DNA of 5,499 nucleotides, taken from positions 1 through 5,499 of the forward strand of contig CALJGH010000222.1 of assembly GCA_938073925.1 (NCBI GenBank). The letters run 5' to 3'. The notes beneath the pieces were generated by a model. The model was not told where the DNA came from, did no database searches, and saw nothing but the letters and a program-made list of their open reading frames with translations. Every line of letters starts with the position of its first letter. The first letter of the stretch is position 1. Source of the stretch: an uncultured Nitrospinaceae bacterium (GTDB lineage: Bacteria; Nitrospinota; Nitrospinia; Nitrospinales; VA-1). Positions 1 through 5,499 of the stretch are shown piece after piece. Position numbers and translations under genes: made by a program.

Positions 1-60
1 TACAGGCTAGCATTGGTCCCAAGTGGCCTCCGGCCACCAACCCAACTTGTTATCACTTAA
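1..60 (+). CDS. Possible 3' end of an upstream gene (partial)
   Basis: Frame 1 is open from the window edge to a TAA at 58-60 and reads YRLALVPSGLRPPTQLVIT. If real, it is the C-terminal tail of a gene that starts outside the window and overlaps the start of the hexosaminidase gene, which would be normal for a tightly packed operon. Nineteen codons are too few to recognise a family. Frame 3 is also open, to a TGA at 78-80, so the choice of frame is a guess. I assign no function. Confidence 0.25.
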   Translation, partial: YRLALVPSGLRPPTQLVIT

Positions 61-1114
61 ACATAAAACAGGTCAAATGATCGTTTCCGGATTCGAGGGT
101 ACCTGCCTCAATTCCCGAACCGAAAAACTGATTGCCGAACAGGGCATTGGCGGCTTGATTTTGTTCGAACGCAATTATGAAAATCCAAAACAACTTAAAA
201 AACTGATCGAAGATTTGCAGTCCCTTACCGCGCAAAATTCGCCGCCTTTATTTATTTCTGTCGATCAGGAAGGGGGCCGCGTGGCCCGATTGAATGAACC
301 TTTCACACAATTCCCGCCTATGTGCTGTCTTGGAGAGGCGAACTCCGATGACCTTGCCTACCGGTTTGGGTTGGCAATGGGCAAAGAAATGAAAGCCGTG
401 GGAATTAATATGGATTATGCTCCGGTTCTTGATGTTCATTCAAACCCCGAAAACCCTATTATCGGGAAACGCGCTATCAGTTCCAACCGTGATGTCGTTG
501 CGCGATTGGGTTGCAAGATAATTCAAGGATTCAAGGATGCTGGAACCTTTCCCGTCGGCAAACATTTCCCAGGCCATGGAGACACCTCGCAAGATTCGCA
601 TTTGACTCTGCCACGGGTAGAGCGAAGCAAAGAATCTCTGGAAAAAATTGAACTGGTTCCTTTTGCCCAGGCTTTTCAGGAAGGGTTGGATGTAATAATG
701 ACGGCGCATGTAGTTTACCCCGCTTGGGATGAAGATTCTGCGGCAACATTTTCAAATTATATTTTGAATGATTTACTCCGTAAGAAAATGCAGTTTCAAG
801 GGCTGGTCATGTCCGATGACTTGGAAATGCATGCAGTAACCCAAACTCCCGAAGAGCTACCTGCTTTAGCTATCAACGCGGGTGTTGATCTGTTTCTTAT
901 TTGCCACGACCTCGATAAAGTTACTAGGCTTCAAGATGCTATGATTGATGGAATAGAAACCGGAAAAATCCCTCATGAAACGGTGGATCACTCGTTTAAT
1001 CGAATCATAAAGTCCAAGGAAAAACTTACCGACGACAACGAAATGGATCTTGAGCAGATTCTGGAAGAAAACAAGAAACTCGCTGAAGAAATGCGCTCCT
1101 ACCTGACGGAATAA
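23..1114 (+). CDS. nagZ: Beta-N-acetylhexosaminidase, GH3 family (NagZ-like)
   Basis: This is a glycoside hydrolase family 3 enzyme. NagZ removes GlcNAc from GlcNAc-anhydroMurNAc peptides in the cytoplasm during peptidoglycan recycling. Seen here, numbered from GTG at 23: the N-terminal GQMIVSGFEG (17-26), GGLILFERNYE, the SVDQEGGRVARL substrate-binding motif near 79-90, KHFPGHGDT at 180-188 followed by the D191-S-H193 general acid/base dyad, and MSDDLEM with likely nucleophile D265. No signal peptide is visible, which fits a cytoplasmic enzyme. The length is 363 residues against roughly 340 for the family; the extra is a charged, helical C-terminal tail (about 330-363). The start is uncertain: GTG 23 lacks a good Shine-Dalgarno. 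TTG 47 gives MLSLKHKTGQM, which matches the usual N-terminus. ATG 77 follows an AGG but would remove the conserved GQ. It is probably co-transcribed with the gene at 1123, 8 bases downstream. A GH3 glucosidase of other specificity is less likely. Confidence 0.93.
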   Translation: MASGHQPNLLSLKHKTGQMIVSGFEGTCLNSRTEKLIAEQGIGGLILFERNYENPKQLKKLIEDLQSLTAQNSPPLFISVDQEGGRVARLNEPFTQFPPMCCLGEANSDDLAYRFGLAMGKEMKAVGINMDYAPVLDVHSNPENPIIGKRAISSNRDVVARLGCKIIQGFKDAGTFPVGKHFPGHGDTSQDSHLTLPRVERSKESLEKIELVPFAQAFQEGLDVIMTAHVVYPAWDEDSAATFSNYILNDLLRKKMQFQGLVMSDDLEMHAVTQTPEELPALAINAGVDLFLICHDLDKVTRLQDAMIDGIETGKIPHETVDHSFNRIIKSKEKLTDDNEMDLEQILEENKKLAEEMRSYLTE

Positions 1115-1122
1115 CGGCTTGA

Positions 1123-2805
1123 ATGGATAAATTATCTGAAGAAAAATCTTTTCCATCCCTTGTAAAAAAATGGGGCTTGCTTATTATTATATATGCAGGC
1201 CTGGTGGCTTACTTTTTGTCTTTTTCCCGATATGGAATGAATATTTGGGACGAAGGGGGGTATGCCAATGGAACCCTAAGAACCCTCAACGGGGAGAGAG
1301 CGCTTATAGATTTTAACCCCAATGGCTACCTCCCCGGCCGTTATTGGTATGGCTTGCTATTTTTCAAGCTTTTCGGGGTAGAAATCCAAAGCTTGCGAAT
1401 CGGTGTCGCGTTGTTGACACCTGCCATGATTTTAATGGTTTACTCAATCAGCCGAAAAATAATGCCTGCCGGGTTTTCATTCTTAGCGGCCTTATTCATA
1501 CTTTCGGCACCTTCGATGTACTACAACCGGTTTTATCCCTTTTTTGTCGTTCTGACTCTCTACTTCCTTACAAGGACAATCGAAAGAAGAAACTTAATAT
1601 CTCTGATTGGGTTGGTTTCGGCGATTTTTCTAAGTGCTTTCTTTAAATTTGAGGTCACTCTATTTTCAATACTGATCAGTCTAGTCGTACTGGGAATATT
1701 ATATTTTTATAATTTGACCGATATCCAGTTGAAGAACAGTATCAATCTGTCCCCTAAGAAAATAGCTTGCATTTCTTGGGGAGGAGTTGTGTTGGTAGTA
1801 GTTTTTTTGTTTAACCTAGGTAAGAATGGATATTTTTATAAAGCTTTTAGACTAGTTGTGGATACGTATAAAGTTTGGGGAAATCCATTTCCACAACTGT
1901 TACCCTTCTCTCAATTTTATGATGAACTGGGGTACCATAAATTTTTTGAAAGAATTTTGTTCCATCTCCCCATTTGGGTTTATGGGTTCGTGCTTGTAAT
2001 TATTTTGACCCGATTTGTTTTGCAAAAACGCAAGATGACATCATCCGATTTGCATTTGCTTGCTATTGTGGGTTTCGGTGTTTGTGCGTTCGGACTGGTA
2101 ATCTGGCGAGCCGGATTTGACAACCTTTTAAGAACGCTCCCACCTTTTTATATTCTATTTTGTTATTTGCTCTTTCAGGTTTGGCAGAAAGCACTTGTAT
2201 TTCAAAGTGCACCCGAGAATTCAATCCACGCCAGAAGCACACGCATTCCTTTAAGCCTGCTCATCGTCTTTCTGCCTTGTCTCTTCTATTATGAAATGAA
2301 CACGCATCATGGGTTTTATGCGGGAAGTATAGGCGCAAGGGGTTGGGTGATTAATAAGGATGTTAAGGCCGTGCATCCCGAAACCACTGCAATAAAACTG
2401 GAAAGAATGGATGTTCTGACGAGTCCTAATGAAGCCAAGTGGATAAGTGAAGTTGTTAAACGAATAAGTACATATTCAAAAAATGGCGATCCTATTCTTG
2501 CTCTTCCACTGAATCCAATTTTTTATTTTTTAACGGACCGTGTTAACCCGACTCCTTATGAGTGGGTTTTGCCTGGCATGCTGGATGAAGAAAAGGAATT
2601 AGAAATGGTAGAAACCCTCAAAGCAAAACCTCCTAAAGTAGTCATATACGTTGACATCGCAATAGATGGCAAAGAGGAGAGGAGACTAAAAAATTACGCC
2701 CCCCATATTTATAAGTATCTTGTGGAAAATTATGCCTTCCAGGAAATGATCGGATTATTTCAAATACTTCTTCCAAGAACACAGCAGGGTAATCTGGGTT
2801 TTTAG
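1123..2805 (+). CDS. GT-C fold membrane glycosyltransferase (GT39/GT83, ArnT-like)
   Basis: This is a polytopic inner-membrane protein of 560 residues. About eleven hydrophobic segments can be read, near 17-34, 91-108, 116-132, 136-150, 158-176, 178-196, 214-231, 279-299, 309-328, 338-355 and 376-391. A soluble region of about 165 residues follows. The first extracytoplasmic loop carries WDEGGYANG with D43-E44, the acidic pair typical of GT-C enzymes (PMT, ArnT, RgtB), then the PGRYWYG stretch at 71-77. The C-terminal part has PILALPLNPIFYFLTDR and NPTPYEWVLPG (about 457-485), which resembles the tails of many bacterial GT39/GT83-like proteins. By family, it would move a sugar from a polyprenyl-phosphate donor to a lipid, glycan or protein on the periplasmic side. 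Donor and acceptor cannot be read from the sequence. It starts 8 bases after the hexosaminidase stop, with only a weak ribosome site, so translational coupling is likely. I would not call it arnT. Confidence 0.8.
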   Translation: MDKLSEEKSFPSLVKKWGLLIIIYAGLVAYFLSFSRYGMNIWDEGGYANGTLRTLNGERALIDFNPNGYLPGRYWYGLLFFKLFGVEIQSLRIGVALLTPAMILMVYSISRKIMPAGFSFLAALFILSAPSMYYNRFYPFFVVLTLYFLTRTIERRNLISLIGLVSAIFLSAFFKFEVTLFSILISLVVLGILYFYNLTDIQLKNSINLSPKKIACISWGGVVLVVVFLFNLGKNGYFYKAFRLVVDTYKVWGNPFPQLLPFSQFYDELGYHKFFERILFHLPIWVYGFVLVIILTRFVLQKRKMTSSDLHLLAIVGFGVCAFGLVIWRAGFDNLLRTLPPFYILFCYLLFQVWQKALVFQSAPENSIHARSTRIPLSLLIVFLPCLFYYEMNTHHGFYAGSIGARGWVINKDVKAVHPETTAIKLERMDVLTSPNEAKWISEVVKRISTYSKNGDPILALPLNPIFYFLTDRVNPTPYEWVLPGMLDEEKELEMVETLKAKPPKVVIYVDIAIDGKEERRLKNYAPHIYKYLVENYAFQEMIGLFQILLPRTQQGNLGF

Positions 2806-2854
2806 CTAGAAAGAAATTTACCCTCTAAATAAACCTAAAATTTTATAAAAAAGA

Positions 2855-2886
2855 TTGACGGACAACTATTTTTTGGGAACTATAGC
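2855..2886 (+). promoter_or_regulatory. Weak sigma-70-like promoter candidate
   Basis: TTGACG at 2855-2860 matches the -35 consensus at five of six positions. TATAGC at 2881-2886 matches the -10 at four of six. The 20-base spacer is longer than the usual 16-18, so this is only a candidate. If active, it would drive transcription through the gap towards the regulator remnant at 3169. Confidence 0.22.
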
Positions 2887-3094
2887 TAAATCAGATAGGA
2901 AATAAATGAAATTGGAAAAATGCTCGCTGCCCACAGATTACCTGTTATGAAACCTCGATTTGCTGTTTACTATTTTTTGAGGGCCAACAACGAGGTCACC
3001 CTTCATCTAACTCAGGTCAGGGCTTTTAGTCTAATTCCCGTCATGTTTAGGGCGCAATTGGAAATTATAAATTATAGTACTTGTATACGAAATA

Positions 3095-3162
3095 ATGCAA
3101 AAAAAATTAAATCAGGAACAGCGAAATTGTTAGGTGTGGGGCTACGGCAATGGAGAAAATGA
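3095..3162 (+). pseudogene. Severed 5' part of the XRE regulator frame, ending in TGA
   Basis: The frame of the downstream regulator is open before a TGA at 3160-3162. Its last codons read AKLLGVGLRQWRK, followed after the TGA by LPLKPCQIAKLIRISQGS. The piece LGxxLRxWRK is what is expected for helix 1 of an XRE HTH domain, so the two parts look like one protein split by a stop. A plausible original start is ATG 3095, which lies one frame off. It would join the regulator frame if the A8 run at 3099-3106 were one base longer, giving MQKKIKSGTAKLLGVGLRQWRK broken by the TGA. As it stands, ATG 3095 reads 12 codons to a TAG at 3131. The extent of the original 5' end is inference. Confidence 0.45.
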
Positions 3163-3168
3163 CTTCCA

Positions 3169-3507
3169 TTGAAACCTTGTCAAATTGCGAAGTTAATTAG
3201 GATTTCGCAAGGCTCATTATCAGATATTGAAAACTGCAAATCACTTCCTTCAGCCGATACGATTGCCAAATTATATCAGCACACAAACCTGAATATCATC
3301 TGGTTGCTGACCGGTAAAGCTCCTATCAGGAAAACTCAACACACTCCTGGTGAAGGACCTGCCGTTAATGAAGAACTGGAAGCGTATGGAGAAGATCCCA
3401 ATTTAACGGAACTGATTCAAAGACTGATCCGCACCTATTATCGCGGCGATGCAGATAAGAAAGCGCATTTAATTGGGTTTCTAATTGGTGCTGATCCTGG
3501 AGAGTAA
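3169..3507 (+). CDS. XRE-family HTH regulator, N-terminally truncated, probably a pseudogene
   Basis: This is a DNA-binding regulator of the XRE/Cro-CI type. From TTG 3169 (112 residues), helices 2 and 3 read CQIAKLIRISQGSLSDIEN (4-22), with recognition helix residues SQGSLSDIENCKS at 13-25. PSADTIAKLYQHTNLNIIWLLTGK follows at 27-50; WLLTG is a common end of the domain in CI-like repressors. The rest (51-112) is a hydrophilic linker and a short helix around NLTELIQRLIRTYYRG of no known function. Helix 1 is missing: its sequence lies upstream in the same frame behind the TGA at 3160-3162. The only start after that stop is this TTG, whose nearest GGAG (3152-3155) is 13 bases away, and there is no in-frame ATG. 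A protein without helix 1 should fold poorly, so a dead gene or a sequencing error is the best reading. Its stop is 6 bases from the convergent exporter stop. Confidence 0.7.
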   Translation: MKPCQIAKLIRISQGSLSDIENCKSLPSADTIAKLYQHTNLNIIWLLTGKAPIRKTQHTPGEGPAVNEELEAYGEDPNLTELIQRLIRTYYRGDADKKAHLIGFLIGADPGE

Positions 3508-3529
3508 AAAATATCACTTTTCTCCCAGG
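3496..3529. terminator. Inverted repeat across two convergent stop codons
   Basis: CCTGGAGA (3496-3503) pairs with TCTCCCAGG (3521-3529), leaving one bulged C at 3524 and a 17-base AT-rich loop. The loop holds the regulator TAA (3505-3507) and the exporter stop (3514-3516). It could act as a shared bidirectional terminator, but neither side has a T-tract, and both arms are coding sequence, so it may be chance. Confidence 0.25.
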
Positions 3530-5256
3530 GTGACGGGATCCTGCATTTTTAATTTATATAAATTGTAATAAAGGTTTTTATTGTTCATTAAATCTTCGTG
3601 TTGGCCAATTTCAACAACCCTACCTTTTTCAAGAACTATAATCTGATCCGCTTGATGAATGGTGCTAAGGCGATGAGCCACAATAAATGTGGTGCGATTT
3701 TCCATCAGCGTTTCTACAGCCTCTTGAATTAAAGCTTCGGAGCGATTGTCCAAAGACGATGTCGCTTCATCCAGCACCAGAATTTTCGGGTCTTTCAAGA
3801 TAGCCCTGGCTATGGCGATTCTTTGCCTCTCCCCCCCTGAAAGCTTGGCCCCCTTTTCTCCTACTATGGTTTCATAACCCTTTTCCAGTTCCACAATGAA
3901 GTCATGGGCATTTGCCTTTTTGGCAGCCTCCTCTAATTCTTCTTCCGATGCATCCAGTTTTCCATAGAGTATATTTTCTTTCACTGTTCCTCCAAACAGT
4001 AGCGTCTCTTGAGGAACCAATGCTATCTGGCTGAGAAAACTTTTTCGATCCAATTCTTGAATGTTATGGCCATCTAAACGAATGCTGCCTTGGCTGACAT
4101 CGAAGAATCGATGTAATAGTTTTATAACCGTCGATTTCCCGGCTCCGCTTGGTCCGACTAAAGCAACGGTCTGACCCGGCTGGACATCAAAACTTATATT
4201 ATGCAGAATTTCAGACTCTTCGCGATAACCGAAGGAAACATTGTCGAACTGAATACGTCCGCTGATATTTTCTAGAAATATCGGGTTGTCAGGATTCTTA
4301 ATAGCAGGTTGGGTATCCAGAATTTCATAAACTCTTCTTATTGCTCCCGATGCTTCCTGAATTTGAGTATAAAGACGAACAAAGGTTCCGATCGGCCCAG
4401 CAACAATCAACGCATAAAGAAAAAAAGCGGCTAGTTCTCCCGGTGTCGTTGTTCCCAACATCACTTGATAGCCTCCGTACCAGATTAAAATTGCCGACAC
4501 CAAAAAAGTAAGACCGAGAATGAAAGGACCGAAGAACGATGAAATCTTCAGTTTGTCTACCGCTTTTTCGAACGCGGTTTCAATTTGGTTCGTGAATCGG
4601 TCACGCTCATAGTTTTCCCGGGTAAATGATTTTACAATCTTTATAGAGGAAGCAACTTCTTCCAAAACAACGATTGCCTGGGCAACCTGATCCTGAAGTT
4701 TTTCAGAATAGAGTCTTAAACGTTTTCCGAATACTCTGGCAAAAATCATTAAAGGTGGAAGGATTAACAGAATAAGACCGGTCAACTTCCAGTTCAGATA
4801 TAAAATAATTGCCATGGCCCCAATGAGCGTGATGCTTTGCCGTAACAAGGCCACAGGAATGGTGACCAGAGCATTTTGTATAACCGATATATCATTACTC
4901 ATCCGCGAAAGAATTTCGCCCACGCGATGGTTCTGAAAAAAACGCAGGGACAAAGATTGTATGTGAGAAAAGAATTCAATACGAAAATCGGTGGTCATTC
5001 GGTGTCCAACAAATCCGAAAACATAATTATGAACGACCGCAAAAACGGCCTGCAAGACAATGATGAAAAGCAAATCCCACGCATGTCCATCCAGAATCTG
5101 ACTGTCTTTAAGAACCACTACCGCATTGATCATATTGCGGACAATCAAAGGCAATACCAGATTGACTAAAGAAGTCAGAGTTAAACAAATAAAAGCGAAT
5201 ACCAGACTTTTGGTGTAAGGCTTGGCATATTTTAAAATTTTTCGAAATTCTTTCAT
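3514..5256 (-). CDS. msbA: MsbA-like ABC exporter half-transporter (TMD-NBD)
   Basis: This is an inner-membrane ABC exporter that acts as a homodimer. MsbA flips lipid A-core from the inner to the outer leaflet using ATP; related exporters move drugs or other lipids. The 580 residues match the usual half-transporter length. Residues 1-310 are the membrane domain with six segments near 15-37, 62-84, 138-155, 159-176, 241-261 and 273-293. Residues 333-570 are the ATPase: Walker A GPSGAGKST 368-376, Q-loop Q416, signature LSGGERQ 472-478, Walker B ILVLDE 492-497 with catalytic E497, D-loop SSLD 500-503 and H-loop H528. All key residues are present. The ATG at 5256 follows a purine-rich AGAAAGAGAG, supporting the start. 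The gene stands alone on the - strand and ends in TGA, converging on the regulator remnant. Lipid A substrate is inferred from family resemblance only; no lpxK or kdtA neighbour is in view, so a generic lipid or multidrug exporter remains possible. Confidence 0.88.
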   Translation of the reverse strand: MKEFRKILKYAKPYTKSLVFAFICLTLTSLVNLVLPLIVRNMINAVVVLKDSQILDGHAWDLLFIIVLQAVFAVVHNYVFGFVGHRMTTDFRIEFFSHIQSLSLRFFQNHRVGEILSRMSNDISVIQNALVTIPVALLRQSITLIGAMAIILYLNWKLTGLILLILPPLMIFARVFGKRLRLYSEKLQDQVAQAIVVLEEVASSIKIVKSFTRENYERDRFTNQIETAFEKAVDKLKISSFFGPFILGLTFLVSAILIWYGGYQVMLGTTTPGELAAFFLYALIVAGPIGTFVRLYTQIQEASGAIRRVYEILDTQPAIKNPDNPIFLENISGRIQFDNVSFGYREESEILHNISFDVQPGQTVALVGPSGAGKSTVIKLLHRFFDVSQGSIRLDGHNIQELDRKSFLSQIALVPQETLLFGGTVKENILYGKLDASEEELEEAAKKANAHDFIVELEKGYETIVGEKGAKLSGGERQRIAIARAILKDPKILVLDEATSSLDNRSEALIQEAVETLMENRTTFIVAHRLSTIHQADQIIVLEKGRVVEIGQHEDLMNNKNLYYNLYKLKMQDPVTLGEK

Positions 5257-5353
5257 ACTCTCTTTCTAAATCCGGCTCTATAACTTGCTCATTCGGCAAA
5301 AATTCAGCAAAAACCCCTTAAATAACAATAAATTCAATATTTTTGGAGCAAGT

Positions 5354-5382
5354 ATCATAACCCCTTGAAAAGCTCAATTCAA
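5354..5382 (-). promoter_or_regulatory. Sigma-70-like promoter for the ABC exporter gene
   Basis: On the - strand, TTGAAT (5382-5377; four of six -35 matches) and TATGAT (5359-5354; five of six -10 matches) are separated by exactly 17 bases. The predicted start of transcription is near 5347, giving a leader of about 90 bases before the ATG at 5256. The spacing and the position upstream of the only - strand gene make this the best promoter in the window. It is a prediction from consensus only. Confidence 0.5.
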
Positions 5383-5399
5383 ACCTTATCGTAGGGTTT
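5381..5399. repeat. Inverted repeat abutting the exporter promoter -35
   Basis: AAACCTTA-TCG-TAGGGTTT forms an 8-base stem (one G-T pair) with a 3-base loop. Read on the + strand it runs into six T residues (5397-5402), so it resembles a weak intrinsic terminator, but no + strand gene precedes it here. It overlaps the -35 of the predicted - strand promoter by two bases, so a regulator binding site is an alternative. Confidence 0.3.
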
Positions 5400-5499
5400 T
5401 TTCCCCACCTATCTTTATCCTGAATTTATTTTTAATTTAAAATCACATCTAAAAATAGTTGTTTCCCTCTTCGGCTTCTCATTGTTTTATAAGGGCTTA

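Larger units (their letters stand above)
2806..3168. other. Intergenic gap: AT-rich flanks around a GC-richer island
   Basis: No convincing gene lies in these 363 bases. By hand count, 2811-2920 is about 25% GC, 2921-3060 about 46%, and 3061-3120 about 20%. I see no strong intrinsic terminator after the glycosyltransferase stop. An open frame at 2920-3162 (80 codons) has no recognisable domain, but it runs in the same frame into the regulator remnant. A tiny reading frame, MKLEKCSLPTDYLL (2906-2950), has an AGGA upstream and an ATGA overlap with an ATG at 2947. I consider both unproven. Short inverted repeats occur (ACCTCG at 2952-2957 with CGAGGT at 2991-2996; ACAG/CTGT at 2933-2945), but they do not form a recognisable RNA. 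Confidence 0.6.
5257..5499. other. Upstream region of the ABC exporter gene
   Basis: These 243 AT-rich bases run to the window edge and contain no reading frame I would call a gene. They hold the exporter's ribosome site (about 5258-5267, minus strand), a sigma-70-like promoter at 5354-5382 and a hairpin at 5381-5399. The distal part (5403-5499) is featureless apart from A/T runs. A divergent gene may begin beyond the window. Confidence 0.5.

Noticed and set aside
866..1156. 96-codon - strand open frame under the hexosaminidase 3' end
   Set aside because: It is antisense to a well-supported gene, has no recognisable domain and crosses the gene junction; it is a shadow.
1344..1646. 100-codon + strand open frame inside the glycosyltransferase gene
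   Set aside because: It is an alternate frame of a clear membrane protein gene and has no family features.
2806..2850. Intrinsic terminator after the glycosyltransferase gene
   Set aside because: Only A/T-rich self-complementary runs such as AAAATTTT are present; there is no GC stem followed by a T-tract.
3065..3090. AT palindrome (TATAA-A-TTATA) and GTATAC as a regulator operator
   Set aside because: The motifs are short, in a stretch of about 20% GC where such palindromes are expected by chance, and have no second copy.
3160..3162. TGA read as a sense codon (recoded genome or selenocysteine)
   Set aside because: The neighbouring exporter terminates at TGA, the three long genes have no internal TGA and use TGG for tryptophan, and a selenocysteine in an HTH helix has no precedent I know of.
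4876..5169. 97-codon + strand open frame opposite the ABC exporter
   Set aside because: It lies antisense to the conserved membrane domain and has no domain or ribosome site.
1..5499. CRISPR array, tRNA, rRNA or intact insertion sequence
   Set aside because: I saw no regularly spaced repeats, no tRNA or rRNA signatures, and no intact transposase frame or terminal inverted repeats.

Overview
This window reads as chromosomal DNA from a Gram-negative bacterium of low to moderate GC. The evidence is a cytoplasmic NagZ-type muropeptide hexosaminidase, an MsbA-type ABC exporter and a GT-C family membrane glycosyltransferase, all envelope functions. I cannot assign a genus from the sequence alone. 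The standard code applies: the three long genes end in TAA, TAG and TGA, and none has an internal TGA.

Layout. At 1-60 there may be the last codons of an upstream + strand gene. At about 23-1114 (+) lies a GH3 beta-N-acetylhexosaminidase with all catalytic motifs intact. Eight bases later, 1123-2805 (+) encodes a 560-residue polytopic GT-C glycosyltransferase, so the two are probably co-transcribed. At 2806-3168 is a gap without a convincing gene: very AT-rich flanks (about 20-25% GC) around a 140-base island at about 46% GC. At 3169-3507 (+) is an XRE/Cro-CI helix-turn-helix regulator whose first helix is cut off by an in-frame TGA at 3160-3162, making it probably a pseudogene. At 3514-5256 (-) is an MsbA-like ABC exporter half-transporter, convergent with the regulator and only 6 bases from it. 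A good sigma-70-like promoter and a small hairpin lie in its upstream region, which runs to the window end.

How it fits together. NagZ recycles peptidoglycan fragments in the cytoplasm. The GT-C protein would glycosylate a lipid-linked or envelope acceptor at the outer face of the inner membrane. The MsbA-like exporter would flip lipid A-core or another lipid. These are envelope housekeeping functions. The only genome-dynamics signal is the degraded regulator and the odd GC island beside it. I found no new defence, mobile or CRISPR-like system here.
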